Shown: positions 54,292-63,618 of the stretch, piece after piece
How the letters are laid out: every line of letters starts with the position of its first letter
Numbering within the stretch: the stretch's first letter is position 1
Notes under the pieces: model-generated
Databases searched by the model: none
What the model was told of the DNA's origin: nothing
The model's input: the letters and a program-made list of their open reading frames with translations, nothing else
NCBI RefSeq assembly: GCF_002086795.1
Contig: NZ_MVIM01000006.1
Coordinates: 248,001-312,000, forward strand
Source of the DNA: Mycolicibacterium tusciae
GTDB lineage: Bacteria; Actinomycetota; Actinomycetes; Mycobacteriales; Mycobacteriaceae
Length of the DNA stretch: 64,000 nucleotides
Direction of reading: 5' to 3'
Program-made: the position numbers and the translations under genes

Positions 54292-54719
54292 TTTAAAAGC
54301 TCCTTTTCCTGTCCAGCGCACCGGTCGTCGTCATACCTGTCGTTGGTCATCACAAGTCTCGACGTCTTCGCTCTGGCTCGGCTAGCGGTTTCTTGAAGAT
54401 TCGGTGAAGGCCGGTCCTGCCAGCGGTCGTGAGTGCATAGCGGCTGCGCGCCGCAGGACATCCTAGCCGCTGGTGGTACTTAGGTTCGTCGACTCGCGTG
54501 CGAAGCTGCACGCCAGGGCTCGACGGAGTAATCGACGCATCGATGACCCGAGCGAGGGCAAGGTCTCCACCGTGACGACCACGAGCGCACGCCCGGCGGC
54601 GCACACGTGTAAGCCCTGGCCGCGATCCGCGACGACAACTAGCAGCCCTTTTGGCACTTGCATCTCGATGACGCGCCAGTATTGGAAGACTCGGTCGCGG
54701 TACAAGCAACGTTGTCCGC
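54292..54719. other. Intergenic stretch with no convincing gene
   Basis: Holds the DUF305 promoter and ribosome site. A reverse frame (about 54663 down to 54466, MQVPKGLLVVVADRGQG start) is open but has no ribosome site and no recognisable family. No repeat or RNA gene was noticed. Confidence 0.4.
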
Positions 54720-55235
54720 CTATCGACCTGCGGGTAGCTGTGTCTGTCCGGCCGCTTGGCGCGGTTGTCGCAGTATGTCGAGGGCTGACAGCCCAATGCC
54801 GTAACTGAATATCGTTTTGTTCGGCTGGATCGCGATGAAACACATTTGACCGCCCTGGCTGACTATGCGCTGTTCTGCAGCAAGGATCCGACGATGGAAC
54901 CATGATTTTTGAAAGGCGCCGATTGCAGCGGTGTCGTTAGCCTCCAATATCGTTGCTAAACCCTGAAATTGGACGGCGCTCGGTGGGAACACGGGTAGCC
55001 GGTGAGGCACTGGGATGACGAACGCCACTTCCGGATGCTTGCGGATGTGGTGCACTTTGGCTGTGGTGCTTCTGGTGGTGACGAAGAGCGTCAACGGCTG
55101 ATCGGGCGGTGACACGGCGTAGATCACGGCGGTGGCGTGAGGTGCTCCCCGTCGGTCCATTGTCGATAACGTGCCGAAGGTGCGTCGTCGGACGGCCCGG
55201 TCGATTTCGTCGAAGCCGCTGTCTTTGATGATCAC
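54720..55235 (-). CDS. Pyridoxamine 5'-phosphate oxidase-fold (PPOX) protein
   Basis: 171 residues from GTG 55235, which overlaps the SHOCT gene stop (TAGTG). The split-barrel flavin or F420 fold is indicated by VRRRTFGTLSTMDRRGAPHATAVIYAV, LTLFVTTRSTTAKVHHIRKHPEVAFVIPV and a following Arg/Trp-rich helix. Members bind FMN or F420 and often reduce toxic compounds or act in stress. Coupled to a small membrane protein gene. Substrate unknown. Confidence 0.78.
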   Translation of the reverse strand: MIIKDSGFDEIDRAVRRRTFGTLSTMDRRGAPHATAVIYAVSPPDQPLTLFVTTRSTTAKVHHIRKHPEVAFVIPVPHRLPVFPPSAVQFQGLATILEANDTAAIGAFQKSWFHRRILAAEQRIVSQGGQMCFIAIQPNKTIFSYGIGLSALDILRQPRQAAGQTQLPAGR

Positions 55236-55492
55236 TATGGTGTTGTTCGAGGGGCGCCCCGCAGAACCTGCAGGCGGTCGTGGTACTCCGCTTCGGTGAT
55301 CTCGCCGCCGGCGAATCGTGCGGCAAGAAGTTGTTCGGCGGAGAGTGGAGGTCGGATTGGCTGGGTCGCGTCGCCGGCGGCGAGTTTGATCAGTAGTACG
55401 ATCCCGCCGACCAGCAACGCCCAGAACAGCACCATTCCGATGCCCATGGCGGCGTATCCCCACCATCCCATGCCGTCGCCGTACCAAATCAT
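55235..55492 (-). CDS. Small membrane protein with SHOCT domain
   Basis: 85 residues; ATG 55492 follows GAGGAGG at good spacing (GTG 55495 is next to it). One membrane helix (about 12-38, YAAMGIGMVLFWALLVGGIVLL) precedes a short C-terminal SHOCT hairpin (LSAEQLLAARFAGGEITEAEYHDRLQVL). SHOCT units mediate oligomerisation of membrane or secreted proteins. It is translationally coupled to the PPOX protein and may tether it to the membrane. Confidence 0.8.
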   Translation of the reverse strand: MIWYGDGMGWWGYAAMGIGMVLFWALLVGGIVLLIKLAAGDATQPIRPPLSAEQLLAARFAGGEITEAEYHDRLQVLRGAPRTTP

Positions 55493-55659
55493 CACGGCAA
55501 TACCTCCTCGTGAACGTCGGCTGCTCCTGCAGCGCCTTACTACGATGGTTGAGACGCAGAGACGCTGACAGAGGCGTATGCAATCGGTTCGAGGGCCTTT
55601 GGACCCTCGCCAGAAGTCCGTTCCAACGCGCTCGTCATGCGTGCGTGCGCGGGATCCGG

Positions 55660-56815
55660 TGCTGGCGCGGGCAGGCTCAGCCGCTACCAAGAGGGCGTTG
55701 ACAGCGACGATCAAGCTGGACAAAGCGGCGATCTCTGGGCGCAAGACGAGCCCGAATGCAGGCTGAAACGCTCCCGCGGCAATAGGGATCGCGATGAGGT
55801 TGTAGCCGACTGCCTACCCAAGGTTTTGTCGCATCTTTCGCAGAGTGCCCGCGGCCGATACGAAGGGCGATGGGTACATCGAGCGGATCGGAGCGCATGA
55901 GCACCAGGTCGGCAGTCTCGATGGCGACATCGGTGCCGGCACCAATCGCCACACCGAGATCGGCTTGAGCCAGGGCAGGTGCGTCGTTGACTCCGTCACC
56001 GACCATGGCGACCTTTCGACCGTCTCGCTGTAGTTCGGCGATTTGGGCGGCTTTGTCCTCAGGCAGCACGTCGGCGATGACCGTGTCGATACCCAGTTGC
56101 GAAGCGATCCGTCTGGCGGTCGCCTCGTTGTCACCGCTGAGCATGACGACCTGTGCTCCGATGTCGTGGAGAGCGGCGACCGCGCAGCTGATGTTGGTCG
56201 GGCCGCGTCTGCTAGCGCGATTACCCCGACACCGCGACCGTCCACTGCGACCAGTACGGCGGTGCGGCCGCTGGATGCCAGTTCGTCACGTCGGTCCATT
56301 ATCTCGGCGCCTTGCTCGATCATGAGCTTGCGATTGCCGACGGCGACCACGTGTCCGGCCACGTCAGCGGTGGCTTCATGTCCGGGCACGCTTCGAAAAT
56401 TGTTGAGCGGCAGTGACGTAGCGCCTTGCTCGGTGGCATAGCGCGCGATCGCCGCTGCCAGTAAAATGTTCAGATTCCGTCTCCACCGCCGCCACCAGCG
56501 CCGGGAGTTCGTCCTCGGCGATGCCTTCGACGACGGCGTCGGTGACCTCGGGTTCACCCTTAGTCAAGGTGCCGGTGTTGTCCGTGACGACGGTGTCGAT
56601 GCGTGCTGAGGTCTCCAGTGCAGCAGCGTTTTTGAACAGGACACCGCGCTTGGCGCCAAGTCCTGTTCCGACCATGATTACTGGCGTGGCCAAGCCGAAC
56701 GCGTCAGGCACGTGATCACCACCACGGTAATGGCGAACAGCATCGCGGTTTGCACGCTGGCGCCGAGGGCCCACCACACCGCGAAGGTGGCTGCGCGAGC
56801 CCGAGCGCCGCCAGC
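55660..56815 (-). pseudogene. Ruined P1B-type metal ATPase
   Basis: Fragments of one ATPase lie in order in several frames: VQTAMLFAITVVVITC; then PDAFGLATPVIMVGTG and TDNTGTLTKGEPEVTDA; LAAAIARYATEQGATS to [25 protein letters not shown] to [17 protein letters not shown]; and [15 protein letters not shown] near 55740. The N-terminal half is missing, the phosphorylation motif reads DNTGT instead of DKTGT, and frameshifts occur near 56690, 56460, 56200 and 55820. CPD instead of CPC suggests a CPD/CPH-type pump. It is certainly inactive. Confidence 0.82.
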
Positions 56816-56819
56816 GTCG

Positions 56820-57317
56820 TCAGCCTCGCATGGTGGCCAGCAGCTGAGCGGCCTGCTCGGCGAACGCCGGCGTGCACACCACGTCGTAACGCTCAGCGGC
56901 CAGCGTCGACATCGACGTGAAATCTCGCCGGCCACCGGTCGCCCAGTGCTCGACGAACCCGAAGATCGCTCCCCAGACGGTGCCGATGAGCAAGCCAGCC
57001 ACCATAACGCCGAACCAGGCGGTGCCAACGGCGAACATTCCCAACAGCAGCCCAATCAACAGGCCCCACCAGGCTCCGCTCGACGCGCCCGTGAGCGCGG
57101 CGCGGCCCTTGGTCAGGCGGCCGATGACGGCTTCCACGGTGGTCACATCGTGACCGAGGATTCGGAGGTTCTCCACCGGGAATTCTGAATCGGACATGAA
57201 GTCGACTGCGCGCTGAGCTTGCGCGTAGTCGCGGTAGCTGGCTATCACCCGGTACTCGGAGCTAGCGGCAGCCCCGCTGGTCGTGCCGGTGAATGGTTGA
57301 TCGGAAGATGTGTCCAT
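56820..57317 (-). CDS. General stress protein (17M/YflT-like)
   Basis: 165 residues. The N-terminal domain (YRVIASYRDYAQAQRAVDFM, PVENLRILGHDVTTVE) and the C-terminal YDVVCTPAFAEQAAQLL flank a long glycine-rich hydrophobic hairpin (GAWWGLLIGLLLGMFAVG, VAGLLIGTVWGAIFGFV) as in actinobacterial general stress proteins. It may be membrane-inserted. The ATPase ruin abuts its stop within about 5 bp, so the deletion that truncated the ATPase ended here. Role in stress is by family only. Confidence 0.8.
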   Translation of the reverse strand: MDTSSDQPFTGTTSGAAASSEYRVIASYRDYAQAQRAVDFMSDSEFPVENLRILGHDVTTVEAVIGRLTKGRAALTGASSGAWWGLLIGLLLGMFAVGTAWFGVMVAGLLIGTVWGAIFGFVEHWATGGRRDFTSMSTLAAERYDVVCTPAFAEQAAQLLATMRG

Positions 57318-57434
57318 GGTGCTCCTATGGTGAGGCCGGTTGGCATCGAGATTCGCCGCCAGATGCCGACGGGTCAGCCCTGGCTAACCGGCCCGGCGCC
57401 GCGTCGGCCGACAAACTGTCCACACGCTGTCCGT

Positions 57435-57471
57435 CTCCGCATACTACTAAATAGCTTAGTAGTATGCGGAG
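57435..57471. promoter_or_regulatory. Perfect 16-bp inverted repeat, operator-like
   Basis: Arms CTCCGCATACTACTAA and its complement flank a 5-base loop (ATAGC). A second, shorter copy follows: TCTACT-N9-AGTAGA at 57474-57494, giving GCTTAGTAG twice. The element lies about 120 bases upstream of the general stress protein gene. It is much more AT-rich than its surroundings. TACTA/TAGTA half-sites resemble those of BlaI/CopY-type winged-helix repressors, but no such gene is visible here. Confidence 0.6.
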
Positions 57472-57839
57472 CGTCTACTGAGTCGCTTAGTAGAATTGTC
57501 GGCCCTTTGGTAAAGGCCGGGTGCCGAGCACTCCGGGTTCAACAGCGACGCCTTCTACGGCCGCGATCGGGCAATGCCGTATTCATGCCGTTGCTGGTCG
57601 CCGGCCCTGAGGAAGCGATGCTTCTGCCATGAGCGACCGCGGTGCTGACCGCACTAAAACTAGCGCCGGTCGTCAGGCGCAGCCGGCGACGCGCTAGCGG
57701 CTCAAGTATGCCCGCGCTCGCCCATACTCGCCGGTGAGCAGAGAGCCACCCACCGAAGACGAGTTGCGCTCAGAGGTTGTGACGCCACGTCGCACCACTG
57801 TCATTTCCCGCGTAGTCATTAAGCGACGAGCGCCAAGAC
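57472..57839. other. Intergenic stretch
   Basis: No convincing gene. A forward frame of 22 codons from ATG 57629 (MSDRGADRTKTSAGR) and a forward frame of 84 codons from GTG 57734 have no family match and overlap the opposing hemophore-like gene. The region may carry the promoter side of the repeat at 57435-57494. Confidence 0.35.
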
Positions 57840-58322
57840 TCACTGCCCAGGCATCGCTCCAGGCGCCATCTGCCCGGGCCCCATGCCGCCGGGACCCATC
57901 TGTCCGGGCGCCATACCACCGGGCCCCATGCCGTCGGGCATCATCCCTGGGCCCATGGGCAAGCCGCATCTCGCACTCAGATCCTTAACCGGTTGATGGA
58001 TGTTCTGAAAGGCAGCAGCCACGTCTGGGTGATTCTCGGTGAACGCTTGAATCACGCCGTGCCGCTCCTGGGGTGTGGCCTTGCTTCTGGCATCGACAAA
58101 CACCTGTTGAACGTCGGGGCGGGAGTCGAGATAGTCAGCCATTCGAGTCATCGCTGCAGCGTGCGCGCGCATCACGGCGGCCGGAGAACACGGATCCGGC
58201 GGCGGTGGCTGCGCAACCGCAGCTCCGGCTGCTACCGACGCTACGATGCACGACGCCGCAACAGCGGTAGTCGCCCCACCCAGACGCCGTCTTACCCATC
58301 TGTATTGCAGAACCTCATTCAT
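57840..58322 (-). CDS. Hemophore-like secreted protein with Met/Gly/Pro-rich tail
   Basis: 160 residues. A signal peptide (to about residue 38, AAVA-QP) precedes a mycobacterial hemophore-type helical domain with Cys45 (DPCSPAAVMRAHAAAMTRMADYL) and Cys119 (LSARCGLPMG) as the usual disulfide. The C-terminal 38 residues are repeats of MGPGG/MAPGQ units with ten methionines. Family members bind haem; the Met tail suggests instead or additionally copper binding, in keeping with the copper genes on both sides. Exported to the cell envelope. Confidence 0.8.
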   Translation of the reverse strand: MNEVLQYRWVRRRLGGATTAVAASCIVASVAAGAAVAQPPPPDPCSPAAVMRAHAAAMTRMADYLDSRPDVQQVFVDARSKATPQERHGVIQAFTENHPDVAAAFQNIHQPVKDLSARCGLPMGPGMMPDGMGPGGMAPGQMGPGGMGPGQMAPGAMPGQ

Positions 58323-59329
58323 TTCATGTCTCCTCTCGATTGCTACTCCCCGACTACCGCCCGTTGCCGCGCAAACGCGCGTGTGTGCTATGCCCGTGCA
58401 CGAACCGAACCAAAGGAGTTCGCACTAGCCATTGCTCCGAAGTGCAGTCACGTATTAATCGCCGACGGACATATAGGCTGGACGCGGCATCTGCCGCCGG
58501 AGGGCTCGGACCGGTGACTCGCCGGCTCTGCGCTAGCTTCATCAGCCTCTCCTTGTCGAGCCTGTTACTTCACTCCCTGCACTACCGAAGTGACTCTGCT
58601 ATATGAGAATTGACGATAGCGTGTGACGCTGTCAAGGTTCTGCGAAAGAGGTGATTCGAGCATCTTCGTTCGCGGCTGATACTCCCTCCCTTGGCTCGGT
58701 AAAGCTCTACACGGTCGCTCGAGGAGCTTGCCACAGTAACAGTTAGCTCTCTTTGCGGCGACGCACACCGCACGCCGAAAGCGAGCAAAGCGGCCGCAAT
58801 TTCCTTGTAGGCCAACGTCCTTGCCCAGTCGGTCAGCTTCTCCACCTCGACCCATCCTGGAGGAAGTGCGTCCCGACGTTGCCATGCTCAATCTCAACTG
58901 AACATTCCGCTCAGCGCATCACTGCCACTAGATAGACGTTGCAAGCTATATGTAGTTGGTCAATACTAAGATGATCCGTGTGCGGACTGTGCACACTGCA
59001 GTAGCGACTCGTCACGCACAAACACCCAAAGTTGGGCAAGCGAGCCGCCCATAATTGAAGCACCGTCGCGGTGACCGTCTCCGCAAGTCGGCACAGCATT
59101 CCGTCCGCAGGGCCGCCGATGGGCAGGCGCTCGAATGGCTCAGCGAAGTCGACCGCCGAATTGGATGCGCGACAACGGTGCTTGTGCTGACGAAACTAGA
59201 AGTGAGAATCTGCCTTACCAGACGGCGTGGGAAGTAGGGCAGGTTCGCTGGTAGGCCACGCTTGCAGAGTCCGGTGCCCGCCCTGCCTGCGATGCAGCAC
59301 GTTCCGGTGTGGGTGCCGGCCAACACCGT
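58323..59329. other. One-kilobase stretch without a recognisable gene
   Basis: No frame on either strand shows a family pattern, although a reverse frame near 58845-58582 (starting MEKLTDWARTLAYKE) looks partly protein-like. GC content drops relative to the flanking genes. It may be decayed DNA from an earlier insertion. No tRNA, terminator or long repeat was noticed. Confidence 0.4.
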
Positions 59330-59494
59330 TCACCCCGCGTCGACGTGCAGCAGCGGCGGCGCCAATGCTGTACGCGGGCCGACGCGACCGCGATCGATGT
59401 CGGGCATCGCAATCGGTGCCCGCGGCGGCGGGGCGGTTCCGCAGGCCGCCAGCATCAACACCGCGACAGCGACGACAGCGCCGCGTTCGGCCAC
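59330..59494 (-). CDS. Small lipoprotein downstream of the CopB-type ATPase
   Basis: 54 residues from GTG 59494, 11 bp after the ATPase stop in the same direction. A lipoprotein signal (VAVAVLMLAAC, Cys18) is followed by a short Pro/Arg-rich mature part (GTAPPPRAPIAMPDIDRG). Too short for a fold; it may be a truncated lipoprotein or a small anchored metal-stress peptide. The ribosome site is weak. Confidence 0.5.
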   Translation of the reverse strand: MAERGAVVAVAVLMLAACGTAPPPRAPIAMPDIDRGRVGPRTALAPPLLHVDAG

Positions 59495-59505
59495 GAAAGG
59501 ATCTT

Positions 59506-61734
59506 CTAGGCATCGATACTGACTGATGCACCTCTGTTGGCGCGGATGTGGCGAGTGGCTTGTCGGATCCGGGCCAAGTGGGCGGGGTCCAGATCAAGGC
59601 GGCGCAACAGCTGGGCGTTGAGCGCGACGACGATCGTCGAGACCGACATGAGCACCGCCGCCGCGGCAGGCGGCAGCACCACCCCGATCGGGGCGAGTAC
59701 ACCGGCGGCCAACGGTACGGCGATGATGTTGTATCCGGTCGCCCACACCAGGTTCTGCCACATCTTGCGGTAGCTGGCGTGGGACAGTTCGATGATCGAC
59801 AGCACTGCGCGCGGGTCGTTGGCTGCCAGCACCACCCCCGCGGATTCGATTGCGACATCGGTACCGGCGCCGATGGCCACGCCGACGTCGGCGCGGGCCA
59901 ACGCCGGTGCGTCGTTGACGCCGTCGCCGACCATCGCCACCCGGTGCCCACGCTTTTGCAGTTCGGCGACCTTGGCGTCCTTGTGTTCGGGCAGCACCTC
60001 GGCGAACACCTCATCGATGCCCAGATCCGTGGCAACCGCATCGGCGACCTGTTGGGCATCGCCGGTGATCAGCGCCACCTTGACGTTTCGGGCGTGCAAC
60101 GCGTCGATCGCCTGACGCGATTCCTCCCGGACGGCGTCTTCGAGTGCCACCGCGCCCAGCACCTGGTTATCGCGGACGATATGCAGCACCGAGGCACCGC
60201 GCTGCACCCAACCGCGGGTCACTGCGCTGACATCATCGGGGACCGACAGTCGCAGGTCGGCCAGCATGGCCGGGCCACCGACCGAAACGTCGGTGCCGTC
60301 GACGCTGGCGCGCACCCCCCGGCCGGGCAGGGACCGGAAGTCGTTAGCGACAACCCGCTCACTGGACGGCATCCGTGATTGGGCCGCGGCCACGATGGCC
60401 CGGGCGACCGGATGCTCACTGTCGGACTCGACCGCGGCGGCCAGCGCGAGCAGCTGCTCTTCACTGATCCCGGCGGTGGCAACGGTGCCGGTGACCTGAT
60501 GTCGCCCCTCGGTCAAGGTGCCGGTCTTGTCGAAAAGCACCACATCCACCGTGCGCATCCGTTCCAGCGCCAGCCGATCCTTGACCAGCACCCCGGCGCG
60601 TGCGGCGCGTTCAGTGGAGATTGCGATGACTAGCGGAATCGCCAGCCCGAGGGCATGTGGACACGCGATGACCAGGACGGTGACCGTGCGGGTCACCGCA
60701 TAGTCGAGGTTGCCCAACAACGTCCACACCGCGAAGGTGATCACACCGGTGACGGCGGCGAAATAGAACAGAAACGCGGCGGCCTTGTCGGCGAGTGCCT
60801 GCGCCCGCGAAGAGGAAGCCTGCGCGGCGGCGACCATACGCTGGATACCGGCCAGGGCGGTGTCATCGCCGACCGCGGTGATCTGCACCCGCAGAGCGCT
60901 GTCGGTGGCCACGGTGCCGGCCACCACGGTATCGCCGACCTGGCGGGTCACCGGCTTGGACTCGCCGGTGATCATCGACTCGTCAACCTCGGCGCGGCCG
61001 TCGGTGACTGCGCCGTCGGCTGGCACCCGGGCGCCGGCACGCACCAGCACCACATCGCCTAGCTCCAGCTCTGAGAGAGGGACCTCGCGGACTCCGTCGT
61101 CGGTGACCTTCTCGGCGGTGTCGGGCAACATCGCCGCCAGTGCGTCCAGTGCCCCCGATGCTGAACCCAGGGCCCGCATCTCCAGCCAATGCCCCAGCAG
61201 CATGATGACGATCAGCAACGCCAGTTCCCACCAGAAATCCAGGTTGAAACCCCCGATCCCCAGAGTGGTGACCCACGAGGCGACGAACGCGACGCTGATC
61301 GCCATCGCGATCAGCAGCATCATCCCGGGACGGCGCGATTTCACCTCGGCCCAGCCGCCGGTGAGAAACGGCATGCCACCATAGACAAAGATCACCGTGC
61401 CCAGAATCGGGGCGATCCATGTCATGCCCGGAAAGTCCGGCCGGGTGTAGCCGAACAGTTCGGCGATCATGTGGCTGAACACCACCACCGGTACCGACAG
61501 AACCAGGCTGAACCAGAACCGGCGGCGAAACATCTCCCCGTGCGCGCCATGGCCGGCATGTCGATCATGACCGTCATGTCCGGCCTGGGGATCCTGTCCG
61601 ATGTAAGCCAGATGCTCTCCGTGCCCAGCGTGGGGATCTTCGGCGCTGGGCGCTGGGCTCTGCGCCTGGGGGGCGTGCTCGTGTCTGGCGGATCCCGGAT
61701 GTGGGCCGACGCGTCCCTTCTCTGGGTTGGACAT
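59506..61734 (-). CDS. copB: CPH-type P1B ATPase (CopB-like copper exporter)
   Basis: 742 residues; ATG 61734 follows AGGAG at 6 bases. No Cys-type metal-binding domain is present; instead residues 18-66 are His-rich ([28 protein letters not shown]). Membrane site CPH (358-360, [11 protein letters not shown]), TGES (256-259), DKTGT (402-406) and GDGVND are intact. The CPH motif defines the CopB-type group linked to Cu(II)/Cu(I) or silver export, complementing the CPC ATPase at 49724. It may form an operon with the small lipoprotein that follows. Confidence 0.92.
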   Translation of the reverse strand: MSNPEKGRVGPHPGSARHEHAPQAQSPAPSAEDPHAGHGEHLAYIGQDPQAGHDGHDRHAGHGAHGEMFRRRFWFSLVLSVPVVVFSHMIAELFGYTRPDFPGMTWIAPILGTVIFVYGGMPFLTGGWAEVKSRRPGMMLLIAMAISVAFVASWVTTLGIGGFNLDFWWELALLIVIMLLGHWLEMRALGSASGALDALAAMLPDTAEKVTDDGVREVPLSELELGDVVLVRAGARVPADGAVTDGRAEVDESMITGESKPVTRQVGDTVVAGTVATDSALRVQITAVGDDTALAGIQRMVAAAQASSSRAQALADKAAAFLFYFAAVTGVITFAVWTLLGNLDYAVTRTVTVLVIACPHALGLAIPLVIAISTERAARAGVLVKDRLALERMRTVDVVLFDKTGTLTEGRHQVTGTVATAGISEEQLLALAAAVESDSEHPVARAIVAAAQSRMPSSERVVANDFRSLPGRGVRASVDGTDVSVGGPAMLADLRLSVPDDVSAVTRGWVQRGASVLHIVRDNQVLGAVALEDAVREESRQAIDALHARNVKVALITGDAQQVADAVATDLGIDEVFAEVLPEHKDAKVAELQKRGHRVAMVGDGVNDAPALARADVGVAIGAGTDVAIESAGVVLAANDPRAVLSIIELSHASYRKMWQNLVWATGYNIIAVPLAAGVLAPIGVVLPPAAAAVLMSVSTIVVALNAQLLRRLDLDPAHLARIRQATRHIRANRGASVSIDA

Positions 61735-62082
61735 CACAGCTCCTGACAGCAAGTAGGTGGGATGAAACCAATGCAGGTATTCACCGGTCAACCCTGCGCG
61801 CTTGGTTGAATCGGCACTCTCAACGTCTACTGACCGCCATAGTACGACAGCGTCCCATTACTCGAATCTTTCGGGACGTCGCCGAATTGCGTCCGGTTGT
61901 GGCATCATCGGCACAAGCCCAAGTCGATGGCGTAATGGTCCGCGCCGGCGCTCGAAAAATCAAGGCGCACGCAATCCGTGTAGAGCCGATCATGTTCGCC
62001 GGCATTGGCGTTTCATGGACGCGGAATCCGGGTTCCGTCATGCACGTAGTGGACAACCGATAACCAGCTCTAGATAACACTA
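61735..62082. other. Intergenic stretch
   Basis: Carries the promoter region of the CopB-type gene. A forward frame ending at 62063 (ELRPVVASSAQAQVDG, HAIRVEPIMFAGIGV) is open but unrecognised. An IS remnant begins right after; this stretch may contain target-site DNA of that insertion. Confidence 0.35.
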
Positions 62083-62466
62083 CCGGCCTTCGGCAAGAAC
62101 GAGATCTGGCTCGATCTCGCCGCCCTGGCCTACGAGCTGCTGACCTGGACCCAATTGCTGGCCTGGCCCGCCCCCCGCAGCTGGGAACCCAAACGATTAC
62201 GCTTGCGGCTGCTGAGCGTGGCCGGGTGGATCATCATCACCGGCCGCCGCCACATCCTGCGCCTGAGCCGACGATGGCCTGCTGATCAACGGACTACGAA
62301 ACCTCGCCGTACTCAACTGAATTCACCACCGGCAACCCACCACCAAGGACACAGGAGAATCAGCGACACCGCGCCGAGGACCACCAACGCCCAGTCCACC
62401 GCACCCGACACAACCGACCCCACCCCCCAGCAAACTGAGCCCTTCACCAAAGATCGAGGCTAGGGA
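62083..62466 (+). mobile_element. 3' end of an IS1380-family insertion sequence
   Basis: From 62083 the frame reads PAFGKNEIWLDLAALAYEL, then LTWTQLLAW, RLRLRLLSVAGWIIITGRR and HILRLSRRWP: the C-terminal part of an IS1380-type transposase. The last residues (LLINGLRNLAVLN, stop 62318-62320) are in another frame, so it is frameshifted as well as truncated. About 140 bp of non-coding DNA follow, ending CCAAAGATCGAGGCTAGG, the probable IS end. GAGGCTAGG is repeated in tandem at 62456-62473. Confidence 0.75.
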
Positions 62467-62468
62467 GG

Positions 62469-63452
62469 CTAGGGGCCGATTTCGAGCACGTCGGTTAGCG
62501 GCCGCCGCGGTGTGGGAGGTGGCGGCGGATCGGTTGGCGGCGCGGTGCCGATTCGGATCAACACCTGCGGCTCGGCGGTTCGTCTGGTGAGGCGGCGCAC
62601 GATTTCGCGGCTGGCGGCCGCTTCGATCATGTGTGTCAGGGTGCAGGTGCCCAGATCGGCCATGGTGGCCTCCAGCAGCACGGCGGAGAGCACTTCGCCG
62701 CAGACCAGCACGGAGTCGCGGCTGTCATCGTAGGTGGACAACACCAGAATCTTGGCGTCATCGCGATCGATGTCGGCGCGCCGGTTGGTCTCGCCGCGGA
62801 CAGGAAAGGCCCGCCCCACATCCACCCGAGCCGATTCAGCGCCGGAGGCCAACGCGGTCGGCGGGATGCCCTGTGTGGATGGCGGTTGTGTTGTCCACCA
62901 TGCTAATTCGGCGTGGTAGGACGCATCGTAGCGTCGCAACTGCTCGGTGAGCCGCGACGCGTGTGCCAATTGGGAACGGGCATCCGCGTCGAGGACATCC
63001 AGATACGTGCCGTTGCCGATGACCGTTGCGCGCAACACGGTTTCAAACGCCTCCCAGCTCGCGGGGACCGCGAACGCAAGCCGATCGGTACGCCGGTGGG
63101 CGATGGCCACCGCGCGGCCGCGTTGGGCATCGGTGACGAACACCGCACGCGCGAACTCAACTGTTGCCAGGTGATCGCGATCGTTCGGGTTGGGGAAGCG
63201 CTCGGTGAGGCTGTCCCAGCCCGCCGCGGCCATGGCCACCCGTAAATGATCCAACACGGCACCACAACTGAGCAGCACCTCCTTCCCGGTGTGGTCGCTG
63301 CCGTGACCGATACGGGTGGGATCCGCATGCAGATCAAGCACCCCGTCGTGTAGCACCCATCGCCAGGGTTGACTGTTATGCAGCGACGGCGCCCGCACCG
63401 CCAACTCCAGCGCATCCTGGATCACGTCCAACGCCACCATGTGTTCGTTCAC
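62469..63452 (-). CDS. Acg-type nitroreductase-fold protein
   Basis: 327 residues from GTG 63452 (GGGAG 5-9 bases upstream). LAVRAPSLHNSQPWRW at the N terminus, AHRRTDRLAFAVP in the middle and TMADLGTCTLTHMIEA and PQVLIRIG near the end match the Acg/Rv2032 family, in which flavin is sequestered and nitroreductase activity is lost. In M. tuberculosis such genes belong to the DosR dormancy regulon; I found no clear DosR box here. Its stop codon lies inside the tandem repeat next to the IS end. Confidence 0.85.
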   Translation of the reverse strand: MNEHMVALDVIQDALELAVRAPSLHNSQPWRWVLHDGVLDLHADPTRIGHGSDHTGKEVLLSCGAVLDHLRVAMAAAGWDSLTERFPNPNDRDHLATVEFARAVFVTDAQRGRAVAIAHRRTDRLAFAVPASWEAFETVLRATVIGNGTYLDVLDADARSQLAHASRLTEQLRRYDASYHAELAWWTTQPPSTQGIPPTALASGAESARVDVGRAFPVRGETNRRADIDRDDAKILVLSTYDDSRDSVLVCGEVLSAVLLEATMADLGTCTLTHMIEAAASREIVRRLTRRTAEPQVLIRIGTAPPTDPPPPPTPRRPLTDVLEIGP

Positions 63453-63618
63453 GGCCACTCCCGAATCCTTCGCGCCTGTCCCCCACACTCAAGACTGGAG
63501 GCCGCTGGGGCGTCAATGCAGCGGTACTAGGACACGAAATCGAGGGCAGAAGGCCCCTTTTCAATCCGCGGGGAGTTCGTCAAAACCGCTGGGCCCCGAC
63601 GGTGCCACGTCGGCTGGG

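Noticed and set aside
54466..54663. Reverse frame MQVPKGLLVVVADRG after the DUF305 promoter
   Set aside because: No ribosome site and no recognised family; left as intergenic.
62469..63540. A DosR box before the Acg-type nitroreductase
   Set aside because: No site close to the GGGAC...GTCCC palindrome was seen in the upstream 90 bases.
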